Assembly: GCF_001922575.1 (NCBI RefSeq)
Contig: NZ_MRCI01000001.1
Coordinates: 1,240,001 to 1,304,000, forward strand
Direction of reading: 5' to 3'
Origin: Neptunomonas phycophila
GTDB taxonomy: Bacteria > Pseudomonadota > Gammaproteobacteria > Pseudomonadales > Balneatricaceae
Length of the DNA: 64,000 nucleotides
Position numbers and translations under genes: made by a program. The notes beneath the pieces were generated by a model. That model made no database searches. It was not told the DNA's origin and worked only from the letters and a program-made list of their open reading frames with translations. Positions 1-7,764 of this stretch are shown in pieces (the stretch's first letter is position 1; each line of letters starts with the position of its first letter).

Positions 1-326
1 TCTTGTTGTAGGCCTATCAACATGACGTGGTGCCCGCCAGGTTTTAATATTGTTGTGTGATTGGCCTCAATCGTTACTTTATCTATCTGTCGCATTTGCA
101 TAACACCGTCTACATTAGAGTGGGTATGTAGCTCTACGTGCTCGGCGGCCGGACTGCTGGCTGAGATGAGATCAACAGCTTTGTTACCTGAGTTTTTAAG
201 AGTCATGAATGCAGCGCTATTGAGTTGGCCATGAGGCACGGCTCGTGCGTATGGCTCACTAACAACGATATCTGCTAGGGCGAAAGTGCTTTGGCATAGC
301 AAAGCAGCGATAAGTAATTTTCTCAT
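1..326 (-). CDS. PCu(A)C-type periplasmic copper chaperone (3' end outside window)
   Basis: The reverse strand reads MRKLLIAALLCQSTFALA, a signal peptide, followed by a domain typical of the PCuAC/DUF461 family. Visible elements include the SEPYARAVP start of the fold, LNSAAFMTLKN, HVELHTH and the later GGHHVMLIGL stretch. The Met/His pattern (H..M with further Met and His) binds Cu(I) in this family, which delivers copper to the CuA or CuB site of cytochrome oxidase from the periplasm. The gene starts 17 bp after the SCO gene stop and is the third gene of a minus-strand operon. The C-terminus lies beyond position 1, so the full length cannot be judged. Confidence 0.88.
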   Translation of the reverse strand, partial: MRKLLIAALLCQSTFALADIVVSEPYARAVPHGQLNSAAFMTLKNSGNKAVDLISASSPAAEHVELHTHSNVDGVMQMRQIDKVTIEANHTTILKPGGHHVMLIGLQQ

Positions 327-343
327 GCAGATCAATCTCTTTA

Positions 344-946
344 TTATGATGAAGGCAGTAGAGCTTGTAAGGCTTCTATGAGCTCAATTGGTGAGGCGTT
401 ATGTGAAATGGTATTACGTAATTTACCTTGCGGACCTATTAAGTAAATCCGTGATGAATGATCAACCGCGTAACCCATCGCCGAGTCTTCCATTTCAATG
501 CGGCGGTAAAATGCACCATATAATGCAACTACCTCATCGATTTCACTTTTGGTGCCTGTGACTCCCGTAAGCGCAGGATGAAAAAATTGTGTGTAGGTTT
601 TTAGCTTTTCTGGGGTATCACGTTCGGGGTCAACGCTAACAAATAATCCAGCTACAAACGGTTGTTGTTCGGGTGGTAAAGAAACAAAGGCTTGGCGCAT
701 AATCGCTAATGCTGTTGGGCATACATCAGGGCAAGCTGAGTAGCCAATGTACATGGCCACGACCTTACCTCGGTAATCACTCAATGAAACGGGGCCGTCT
801 GCCGATTGCAATGTAAAGTCCCCTCCTAGTTGAATGGCTTTCGGTAAGCTTGTTGGCTTTAAGAAAAGAAATACTCCTAAACCAATGAGTATCAAAAAAG
901 TAAAAATGATGAGTCCCCGTAAAGGGGTTAGCGCATTGTTTTTCAT
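344..946 (-). CDS. SCO1/SenC family copper chaperone/thiol oxidoreductase
   Basis: A 200-residue protein with one N-terminal membrane anchor (about residues 12-30) and a thioredoxin-like periplasmic domain. The CxxxC copper/redox motif is at C72 and C76 (ACPDVCP), and the conserved third ligand His is H163 (VDHSSR). SCO proteins load copper into the CuA site of cytochrome c oxidase subunit II or keep its cysteines reduced. The gene starts 3 bp after the upstream unknown membrane protein and is followed 17 bp later by a PCuAC chaperone. Together these form a compact respiratory-copper operon. Length and motifs are normal for the family. Confidence 0.93.
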   Translation of the reverse strand: MKNNALTPLRGLIIFTFLILIGLGVFLFLKPTSLPKAIQLGGDFTLQSADGPVSLSDYRGKVVAMYIGYSACPDVCPTALAIMRQAFVSLPPEQQPFVAGLFVSVDPERDTPEKLKTYTQFFHPALTGVTGTKSEIDEVVALYGAFYRRIEMEDSAMGYAVDHSSRIYLIGPQGKLRNTISHNASPIELIEALQALLPSS

Positions 947-949
947 TAG

Positions 950-1471
950 TTATTGGGCTACAAATTCAAATTCTGCTCGGGTTGGGTAAGCGAGGCTTTC
1001 GTCATGGATTAATAATGACGCCAACCATGTCATTGATCCTGTTGTGCAAACGGCCATTTCGATTGAGCCGCTCCAAGTATTGTCATTTACTTTTTTCATA
1101 TCAATTTGGTTGATGCCCATAAACATTTTTTTACCTTGCAAGTCCAAAACAATATGATCAGCGTGGATATTAGTTAACGTTGTTGTAAAGGTAATTACTT
1201 TTAACGATTCGGGTTTCTCATTGGTAGAAAGCGTTACTTTTTGTTCGCCTGATATTGCTACACATGTGTCTTCACCTAAAACACACTCGTGGTCCAAGTG
1301 AAATACAGAAGATGATTCGGTTTTCTTCAATACGCTTATTAAAGACACTAACCCCCCAATAAATAGAATTAGGAGAGTAATAACGATTATGCGTATGCGT
1401 TGGCGCTTTTTATAACGGCGGCTGACTCTTCTTCCCCTTCGACTATGCATCTCTGGTGATTTGTTTGGCAT
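950..1471 (-). CDS. membrane-anchored unknown protein, first gene of the SCO-PCuAC operon
   Basis: I do not recognise a named family. The 173-residue protein has a strongly basic cytoplasmic N-terminus (about residues 10-27), one membrane helix (27-48) and a periplasmic domain of about 120 residues. That domain has three cysteines (C63, C70, C142) and several methionines (MFMG, EMAVC, TGSM). It leads an operon whose next two genes are copper chaperones, so a role in cytochrome oxidase or copper handling is a reasonable inference. The Cys/Met residues could bind copper or form a disulfide. No catalytic motif is visible. A promoter probably lies in 1472-1600. Confidence 0.7.
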   Translation of the reverse strand: MPNKSPEMHSRRGRRVSRRYKKRQRIRIIVITLLILFIGGLVSLISVLKKTESSSVFHLDHECVLGEDTCVAISGEQKVTLSTNEKPESLKVITFTTTLTNIHADHIVLDLQGKKMFMGINQIDMKKVNDNTWSGSIEMAVCTTGSMTWLASLLIHDESLAYPTRAEFEFVAQ

Positions 1472-1652
1472 CTTTAACTCCTTTTTTATTTTATACCGTT
1501 CCGTTGGTATGACAATGCGGTTAATTGTCGCACTAATAGCCTTTGTTTTTCTACATTAATGCGGGGGTATAGTGGCTCTGGCTGTATAGTATGGTTATTA
1601 TTCGTTTATAAAAGAAAAAATGATGTTGTCTTACTTTTTTATCGGGGATTTT

Positions 1653-2267
1653 ATGCGCTTAATAATTAGACTTATATGCGCTAGCTTGTTGTTAGCAGGG
1701 AGCTGCGTTCATGCTTTGGAATACTATACGGTTATTGATGAACCCATCAATGTGAGAACAGGACCAGGTACCCAAAATAAAGCGATTGCTCAAGCCCACA
1801 AAAATGAGCAGGTTCTACTGATCAAAAAGGAAGGGGATTGGGCTAATATCTTTTTTGTGCACCCTGATGGAAGAAAGATTGAAGGCTGGATGCATGCTGA
1901 TTTTATTAAGCCGGATGCGGCAGTTAGGCAGGAAAATACACCAGTGACGGCGCATGCCTCTTATGCGCACATGGAGTGTCAGGAAGATGCAGAGAAGGAA
2001 GTGATTGCTACTTGTCTACTTGATATTGATATTTCAATTGCAGGGCCACAAGATGCAGAAGCTGTGTCCGTTTTGTGCGAATCAGAAATGTTATATAACG
2101 TTAAAGACGGAGAGGCATTGCCTGTACAAGAGTCTGGTAATATTCGTACGCCATTAAAACATGGGGAAGGAGCTGCACGCATGCAGCTCGTTATCTTTCC
2201 GTCTGCTAAGCAGCCAGTCAGTAGTGTGACAGTGGTCGATTACCGCTGTGTAGGGCATCCAGTCTGA
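1653..2267 (+). CDS. exported SH3-domain protein
   Basis: The start at 1653 is chosen over an in-frame ATG at 1620 because GGGGAT lies just upstream and the protein then begins with a clean signal peptide (MRLIIRLICASLLLAGSCVHA). A bacterial SH3 domain (SH3b/SH3_3) follows, with the hallmark INVRTGPGT, then WANIFF and GWMHADFIKP. The remaining 120 residues are unrecognised and contain four Cys. SH3b domains usually bind cell-wall peptides, so a periplasmic or envelope role is inferred. The 3' end overlaps the convergent DMT transporter gene by 28 bp. Confidence 0.75.
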   Translation: MRLIIRLICASLLLAGSCVHALEYYTVIDEPINVRTGPGTQNKAIAQAHKNEQVLLIKKEGDWANIFFVHPDGRKIEGWMHADFIKPDAAVRQENTPVTAHASYAHMECQEDAEKEVIATCLLDIDISIAGPQDAEAVSVLCESEMLYNVKDGEALPVQESGNIRTPLKHGEGAARMQLVIFPSAKQPVSSVTVVDYRCVGHPV

Positions 2268-3148
2268 GTTTTGGCGCGTCGTTTAAAGCGAACTTGCGCG
2301 ATGATCATGCCTGCCAGCATCAAAGAGCAGCCGAAGGTCGCTCTTGAATCAAGTTGCTCATCTAAAAGCAGCCATCCGCCAATAGCTGCAAATAAAGCCT
2401 CTAAACTCATGATAATAGCCGCATGAGAAGGTGACGCGTTTTTTTGTGCGACAATCTGTAAGGTGTAGGCAACCCCAACTGACATAACGCCTGCATAGGC
2501 TATGGGTAGCCAGCTTAAGGTTAAATTATCGAGGGTCAAAGAGGCTCGTTCGATAGAAATGGCGACCAATAAACACAGTAAACCACAGATAACAAATTGG
2601 ATAATTGCTAGGCGAAGGTTGTCGACCTTTGGTGCTACATAGCCAATAGCAATGACGTGTAAGGCCCAAAATACAGCGCCTACAAGTTCGTAGATATCCC
2701 CTTGGTTAATGGAGAATCCTTCATTAACACTTAAAAAATATAACCCTATAACGGCAAGCACAGCGCCTAACCAAGTGTTGGCCCCGTTTTTCTGCATAAA
2801 AAACAAACCGATAATAGGGACGAATATAATGTAAAGCCCTGTAATGAATCCTGCATTACCTGCAGTTGTGTGGATCAGCCCTACTTGTTGTAATGATGCA
2901 CCACTGAATAGAAGTAGACCTGTCACCACTCCCGCTTTTAACAAAAAGCCAGTATTTGCCGAAGCGCTTGAGTTTTTTATAAGCCACAACAGGGGCGCTA
3001 GAGATAGCGCGCCTAATAAGAAACGAGCAGCATTAAAGCCAAATGGCCCCAAATAATCCATGCCTACTCGTTGAGCAACAAAGGCAAACCCCCATATAGC
3101 CGCGACCAATAGTAGTATTAAATCAGCTTTTGTATTTCGCGTATTCAC
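2240..3148 (-). CDS. DMT-superfamily EamA permease
   Basis: A 302-residue protein with about ten hydrophobic helices arranged as two EamA repeats. The first begins LILLVAAIWGFAFVAQR and the second starts near residue 150 (GAVFWALHVIAIGY). The glycine-rich ends and the basic tail FKRRAK are typical of drug/metabolite transporters at the inner membrane, which export amino acids, nucleobases or other metabolites. The substrate cannot be told from sequence. The start is a GTG at 3148 with GAGAGG about 7 nt upstream; the nearby ATG is out of frame. Convergent with the SH3 gene, with overlapping 3' ends. Confidence 0.85.
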   Translation of the reverse strand: MNTRNTKADLILLLVAAIWGFAFVAQRVGMDYLGPFGFNAARFLLGALSLAPLLWLIKNSSASANTGFLLKAGVVTGLLLFSGASLQQVGLIHTTAGNAGFITGLYIIFVPIIGLFFMQKNGANTWLGAVLAVIGLYFLSVNEGFSINQGDIYELVGAVFWALHVIAIGYVAPKVDNLRLAIIQFVICGLLCLLVAISIERASLTLDNLTLSWLPIAYAGVMSVGVAYTLQIVAQKNASPSHAAIIMSLEALFAAIGGWLLLDEQLDSRATFGCSLMLAGMIIAQVRFKRRAKTQTGCPTQR

Positions 3149-3295
3149 TTCATACCTCTCAATAAAAAACGCACTATACTTATCTCAGTAAATGATTGCA
3201 GCAGAAACTAGAGCAGACTGAACACTTGTCCTATGTGAGGCTATTTAAACAAGTGTTAGAATACGGCTCTGGACTTTTATTTTTTAAGGGATGAC

Positions 3296-5905
3296 ATGCC
3301 AAACGTGCAAACTAATACCGTGAAATGGTACAAGCTCGTATACGGGCTGTTGGTTTTTTTAATGTTATTGGCTCTGGTTATTTTTGGCATAGTGACCTGG
3401 AATACGGTTAAAAGTCAGGCTAATAATTCATTAATCCCTCATAACATTGGTCTTTCATCCGCAATTAGTGAGTTTTTAAGCCGTCAGAAAAGTGTATTAG
3501 ATTCTGTTGCCAGCTCTTTAAGCTATGATGCTGGACAGCAACGCTTAGAGGATATTTTGAAAGCCACTCCTCAGATGCGAGTCATGGCAGTACTGGATGA
3601 AAATTATCAACCCAAAGTAACAACAGGCGACCTAAAAGCTGATGAATGGAAGCCCTTATTTGTTAATGACAAAATGATAGGGCTGCCTTTTCGTCCCTCT
3701 TTTATTGGCGAAAGCGTACTGCCAATTAAGTCAACGGTCTATAATTCTCAAGGGAAAGTGACTGGGTATGTTGTTGCTGCCTATCGTCTTTTAGATAACA
3801 GTGAAATGTGGCAAGTATCAGATGAAGATGGCCTGCAACGGCGTTCGCTGATAGTTGGACCCGATGGGCGTGTATATGCGGCTTACCCCGAGTCGGCCAA
3901 TTTCTGGGAAGGCTATATAGATACTTATGTCGATCCCGAGTTTGTTAGCGCCTTAAAATCCACAGACTCATTATCACAAGAAACCATTCTTAATCCGACC
4001 TCGGTAACGTTTCAAAATGAGGAAGTAGATATTGCTTCGCGCTATCTGCCTGAATATCAGCTCTATATTGTGAGTGGTGTTGATATGTCGGAGATAAAAG
4101 CCCGCTGGTTTGAGCGAATGCAGTATGTAGCCATGGCTGTGCTTATCTTTATTGTGGCTGGCTTTTTTATTTTTCGTGTAGTGCTAAAGCGTGCCGCTTT
4201 ATCAGAAACAGAAAAAGACACGGCTGAGCGAAACGTTCTTAAGCTCTCGCAGGCGATGGAGCAAAGCCCCAGTAGTGTGGTGGTAACCGATGCGAATTGG
4301 ATGGTTGAATATGATAACAAACGCCAGACCGATAAGCAGGGCGTCGGGAGTCGCTTAGAGGTAGGCAAGGCATTATTGGATGTATATCCGTACCGGTTAT
4401 TAAACCGAGATCTTGAATCCATAAAGCACAGTTTAGATCATGGCGATAGTTGGTATGGGGAGCGTTTAGCTAAAGAGCCAAAACAATGGTTCTCGTTTTC
4501 GGTCAGTGGAATTACTGATAATGATGGCTCACTGACCAACTATGCCATTGTTGCTCAAGATATATCCGAACGAAAACGAACAGAAGTGCGCTTATATAAA
4601 CAGGCAAATTTCGATGCCTTAACGGGTCTGCCCAATCGGCGTAGAACTAATGATTTATTAGAAGATCAGCTAAAAGAAGCCTGGAAGAACGAAGAAAAAG
4701 TAGCCGTACTCTATATGGACGTTGATAACTTTAAGCAGGTGAATGATACCTTTGGTCACATGCTGGGTGATCAAATGTTGCAAATGGTTGCCATGCGTTT
4801 ACAAAAAGCCGTTATGTCGCGCGCGACAGCCTGTCACATGAGTGGGGATGAGTTTCTTATTTACATTCGATTTACCGATGAAAGTGATGTCAAAGAGCAA
4901 GCCGAACGCATCATGGAAATCTTAAAAGAACCGGTAAAATTAGAAGGTAAGCGTTTGTTCGTGTCCGTGAGTATTGGGATTTCGCGTTATCCAGAAGACA
5001 GCGGTGATGTGGGAGGGTTGCTTAAATATGCGGATATCGCTCTATATGAATCTAAAAATTTAGGGCGTCGCTGTTACAGCTTTTTCAATACCGAGCTTGA
5101 TGAGCGTAATAAGCGTAAAGTTGAACTGGAAAGTGAAGTTCGTCAGGCGTTGGTTAATGAAGAGCTCTTCATGGCTTATCAAACGAAAAATCGTATAAGC
5201 AATAGAGAAGTCTATGGATTTGAAGCCTTAATGCGTTGGAATAGCCCAAAACTTGGGTTTGTTTCTCCCGAGGAATTTATTACAGCAGCAGAAGAAATAG
5301 GTGTCATTGATAGCCTAGGTGAATTCGCGCTGTACCAAGCGTGTGAAGACCTGAAAAAGTTTCAAGAAGACGCTGATCACCCGTTAACAATGGCGGTTAA
5401 TGTGTCAATGAAGCAATTAACACATTCGGATTTAATCCAAACTGTTCAAAATGTATTGGAAGAAACGGGCGTTAATCCCAAATGTCTTGAACTGGAGATT
5501 ACAGAGTCAATGCTTGCACAACGCTTGGACGAAGTGCAGCCGGTTCTTAATGGATTGTTAGAGTTAGGTGTCTCTTTATCAATCGATGATTTTGGCACAG
5601 GGTATAGTTCGCTTAGTTATTTAACCCGATTCCCTGTCTCTACGTTGAAAATTGATCGATGCTTTGTCATGGACATGGTCGAGAACAAAAGTGATGCGAC
5701 CTTAACCCATACGGTTATTACGATGGCGCACAAATTGGGCCTAAAAGTGGTGGCGGAGGGTATAGAAGATGAAGACCAACTAGCATTGCTAAGGGTATAC
5801 GATTGTGACATCGGCCAAGGATATTTTTTCACTAAGCCATTAAATTGTGAGCAAATGCAGTCTCACTTACGTTCTCTCAAAGAGAAGCCTGATTGGGCTA
5901 TTTAA
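3296..5905 (+). CDS. membrane cyclic-di-GMP protein: dCache-PAS-GGDEF-EAL
   Basis: An 869-residue inner-membrane signalling protein. Order: helix 11-33, periplasmic Cache-like sensor about 40-265, helix 276-296, PAS about 315-425, GGDEF about 435-595, EAL about 610-860. The GGDEF signature is SGDEF (516-520) and the RxxD inhibitory site is absent (sequence before it is SRATACHM). The EAL domain keeps EAL at 643-645, the EITESM motif, DDFGTGYSS, KID, and AEGIE near the end. Phosphodiesterase activity is therefore likely, while cyclase activity is uncertain and the GGDEF may act as a GTP-sensing regulatory domain. AAGGG precedes the ATG. The stop codon lies inside a perfect 12-bp inverted repeat terminator. 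Confidence 0.92.
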   Translation: MPNVQTNTVKWYKLVYGLLVFLMLLALVIFGIVTWNTVKSQANNSLIPHNIGLSSAISEFLSRQKSVLDSVASSLSYDAGQQRLEDILKATPQMRVMAVLDENYQPKVTTGDLKADEWKPLFVNDKMIGLPFRPSFIGESVLPIKSTVYNSQGKVTGYVVAAYRLLDNSEMWQVSDEDGLQRRSLIVGPDGRVYAAYPESANFWEGYIDTYVDPEFVSALKSTDSLSQETILNPTSVTFQNEEVDIASRYLPEYQLYIVSGVDMSEIKARWFERMQYVAMAVLIFIVAGFFIFRVVLKRAALSETEKDTAERNVLKLSQAMEQSPSSVVVTDANWMVEYDNKRQTDKQGVGSRLEVGKALLDVYPYRLLNRDLESIKHSLDHGDSWYGERLAKEPKQWFSFSVSGITDNDGSLTNYAIVAQDISERKRTEVRLYKQANFDALTGLPNRRRTNDLLEDQLKEAWKNEEKVAVLYMDVDNFKQVNDTFGHMLGDQMLQMVAMRLQKAVMSRATACHMSGDEFLIYIRFTDESDVKEQAERIMEILKEPVKLEGKRLFVSVSIGISRYPEDSGDVGGLLKYADIALYESKNLGRRCYSFFNTELDERNKRKVELESEVRQALVNEELFMAYQTKNRISNREVYGFEALMRWNSPKLGFVSPEEFITAAEEIGVIDSLGEFALYQACEDLKKFQEDADHPLTMAVNVSMKQLTHSDLIQTVQNVLEETGVNPKCLELEITESMLAQRLDEVQPVLNGLLELGVSLSIDDFGTGYSSLSYLTRFPVSTLKIDRCFVMDMVENKSDATLTHTVITMAHKLGLKVVAEGIEDEDQLALLRVYDCDIGQGYFFTKPLNCEQMQSHLRSLKEKPDWAI

Positions 5906-5930
5906 GACTCACCACTATGTGAGTCTTAAA
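5901..5930. terminator. perfect 12-bp inverted repeat between convergent genes
   Basis: TTTAAGACTCAC (5901-5912) and GTGAGTCTTAAA (5919-5930) are exact reverse complements around a 6-nt loop. The repeat contains the stop codon of the GGDEF-EAL gene and sits before the convergent DUF2058 gene. A/T tracts at both ends suggest it works in both directions. Confidence 0.7.
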
Positions 5931-5950
5931 TAATGTTATTAACCGTGACG

Positions 5951-6484
5951 TTACCACATTAGGTCATCAGGTATTTGGTAGGCCGCGTACGGGTCGTCTT
6001 CGTCTACTTCTTCTTTTTTAGCTTGAATAATCCACTCAGGTTTGCGCGCTGCTATTTTTTCGGCGGCGTCAGGAGGGACGATAAAAACGTTGTCTTCTTC
6101 GGGTACGGCAAGCGCTAAAGTACCTTTAGAGAGCATTGTTTGTTGTTCTTGTGTAACGTAAATGCTTTTGATTTTAGATCCATACGTATAGTTGTAGCGG
6201 ATCTCCGCATCAGGGTTACGCTTAATCTCGAATTGTTGAATGATTTGGGTTGCTTCGGCTTCGGCAGCCCTTTTTGCTCGTTCGACTTCTCGATCTAAAT
6301 TAAGTTGTTGATCTCGTAATTTTTTAGCTTCGCGTGCGGCCTGTAGCTCGGCTTGAGTGAGCGCAGGTGTTTCTGGTGTTGATGTTTGCTTTTTGGACTT
6401 ACGCTTCTCAGCCTTAACTTTGTTGGCTTGTTTTTTAGACGCCAGTCCTGCCTTTAGTAGTTGATCTTGCAGGGAAATAGCCAT
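5951..6484 (-). CDS. DUF2058 (YaiL-type) cytoplasmic protein
   Basis: A 177-residue protein matching the DUF2058 family by its start MAISLQDQLLKAGLASKKQ, a long Lys/Glu/Ala-rich charged helix (about residues 20-85), and the domain after it (RYNYTYGSKIKSIYVT, then VPEEDNVFIVPP). It ends in an acidic DDPYAAYQIPDDLMW. The N-terminal helix is basic and probably coiled coil. The molecular function of this widespread proteobacterial family is not known to me; a nucleic-acid or ribosome association is only a guess from the basic N-terminus. It stands alone, convergent with the GGDEF-EAL gene. Confidence 0.85.
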   Translation of the reverse strand: MAISLQDQLLKAGLASKKQANKVKAEKRKSKKQTSTPETPALTQAELQAAREAKKLRDQQLNLDREVERAKRAAEAEATQIIQQFEIKRNPDAEIRYNYTYGSKIKSIYVTQEQQTMLSKGTLALAVPEEDNVFIVPPDAAEKIAARKPEWIIQAKKEEVDEDDPYAAYQIPDDLMW

Positions 6485-6618
6485 CAGTGTATACCTATCA
6501 TGTATGTAATTGAGGCACTATAACATAAGGCGGTTTGATGGATAACAGGTCGATGAGGTTTTCTAACTGGGCAGCCGTAGCGTTGAGCATAGGCCTAAAA
6601 CATGACAGGTGTAGGATG

Positions 6619-6672
6619 AACGGCCGCTCTGGAGCCTCGTTGGAGAGAACAGTAACCAAAGCGGCCGTTTTA
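6619..6672 (+). other. inverted repeat with GGA-rich loop; possible small-RNA 3' end
   Basis: AACGGCCGCT (6619-6628) and AGCGGCCGTT (6660-6669) form a perfect 10-bp GC-rich stem; the right arm runs into TTTT on the plus strand. The 31-nt loop contains two TGGAG motifs, and an AGGA lies just upstream. No plus-strand gene is upstream, so this could terminate a short plus-strand transcript from the 6490-6670 gap. I see no convincing promoter. Confidence 0.35.
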
Positions 6673-6750
6673 AGTGTATCGCCTACTACATACAGTACGA
6701 TACCTTATTAATGATAGTCTAATTAGCGTATAAGGAAAGCGTTTAGGTTT

Positions 6751-6954
6751 TTAATAATCCAGTTGTTCAAGATCGTCACTAATTTGGCTCATCAGGCGTC
6801 GCTCTTCGAGAGTGTCTTCAATTAGGCGGCGCTTCTTACCGTTGAACCCTATCCTTTTTCTACCCTTGCTTGATTCTTCATCATCGGAGTAGAAGTCGCT
6901 CCAGTCATCAATATCGTCGCTGGATAGCTTTTCAACACGAATCTTAGTAGTCAT
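6751..6954 (-). CDS. small acidic protein, PA3496-like family (copy 1)
   Basis: A 67-residue protein with a very acidic N-terminal half (SSDDIDDWSDFYSDDEESS), a basic middle (KGRKRIGFNGKKRR) and a C-terminal amphipathic segment RRLIEDTLEERRLMSQI ending DDLEQLDY. The RRxIExxLExRRL pattern resembles the small Pseudomonas PA3496 family described as putative envelope-integrity proteins; I make this assignment from memory of the motif. A paralogue with the same layout lies 270 bp away on the same strand. There is no membrane segment or signal peptide. The Shine-Dalgarno sequence is weak. Confidence 0.65.
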   Translation of the reverse strand: MTTKIRVEKLSSDDIDDWSDFYSDDEESSKGRKRIGFNGKKRRLIEDTLEERRLMSQISDDLEQLDY

Positions 6955-7221
6955 TTAAAACACTTCTCAATATTAATACATGCTTTAATCCGGCCTAATC
7001 GGTTTAGTAGGCTCGGCTCAATAAATACGTTGGTAAGCATTACTTTGTAGTGCTTATTGGCGAATATAGTGTGTTTCTTTTGTTTATGAAAAATTAAATT
7101 TTTTTATTAAGAATCTCGTTTTCTGCGATATTCGTAATCGGTAACGAGCGTGTTTGTTGGTCAGGTATCGCATGACAGATTTGTGACTGAAATTTCAAAT
7201 TTATATATTAAAAACAATAGA
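6955..7221. other. AT-rich gap between the two small acidic genes
   Basis: 267 bp without a credible gene. An imperfect hairpin, AAGCATTAC paired with GTAGTGCTT, lies near 7036-7058. The stretch 7080-7220 is strongly A+T rich and is the likely promoter zone of the downstream small gene. Confidence 0.4.
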
Positions 7222-7413
7222 TTAAAAATCATCATCAAATATGTCTTGCATACTTCTTCGAAGCTCGCGTGCTTCTAGCATTTCCTCTATGTTTTTTCTC
7301 ACACCGCGCCGAGTGTTTTTTTGAGAGCTAATAAAGCCAAGATCGATGTCATCATCACCGTCTAGGATGTCCGCATCGTCTAGGTAGTCATCATTGTGTT
7401 GTTTTCCAGCCAT
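7222..7413 (-). CDS. small acidic protein, PA3496-like family (copy 2)
   Basis: A 63-residue protein starting at the ATG at 7413, which has GGGGGA about 6 nt upstream; a longer frame from an upstream TTG lacks such support. The layout mirrors copy 1: an acidic N-terminus (DDYLDDADILDGDDDIDLG), a basic linker (KNTRRGVRK), then the amphipathic motif NIEEMLEARELRRSMQDIF and an acidic tail DDDF. It is probably a diverged paralogue produced by tandem duplication. The function is unknown; it is cytoplasmic, with no membrane segment. Confidence 0.65.
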   Translation of the reverse strand: MAGKQHNDDYLDDADILDGDDDIDLGFISSQKNTRRGVRKNIEEMLEARELRRSMQDIFDDDF

Positions 7414-7764
7414 AATAGTCCCCCGTTTAGTCAATGGAAGTTAGGTAGTAACGTAGCAAATATGTGTCAATTTTTAGCGATGTGAACAGTTGCTGTAAAT
7501 TGAAAAAAAATCCTTTATTAGGTGATTTTTTTTGAATGTAAATCAAGTAAGTGGTGTTTTATGTTCAGGCTGATGTTGTATTAAACAATGGGATTCGTAA
7601 CTATTGATGTGGGTGCTGGTTAGCAGTCTTTAGCCTGTTTATGCCAAGCTGTCCGTTATTTTGTATAAAAAGCGTGGTGATAAATCTGCCATCCGCTTAT
7701 GCTTCTATTACGGAAAAAATCGACCCATCATTTATACTGTTAGCTCACCCTCGGGAGATTAAAT
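7414..7764. other. divergent intergenic region with an A8/T8 hairpin
   Basis: A gap of about 350 bp between divergent genes. AAAAAAAATC (7503-7512) pairs exactly with GATTTTTTTT (7524-7533), a shape typical of bidirectional intrinsic terminators although no transcript is known to end here. The rest must hold promoters for the small protein gene (minus) and the Pat gene (plus). No ORF is supported. Confidence 0.4.

Noticed and set aside
7503-7533. A8/T8 hairpin in the divergent region, considered as a novel element
   Set aside because: It is probably an ordinary AT-rich terminator shape; no transcript end is known there and no further feature supports novelty.
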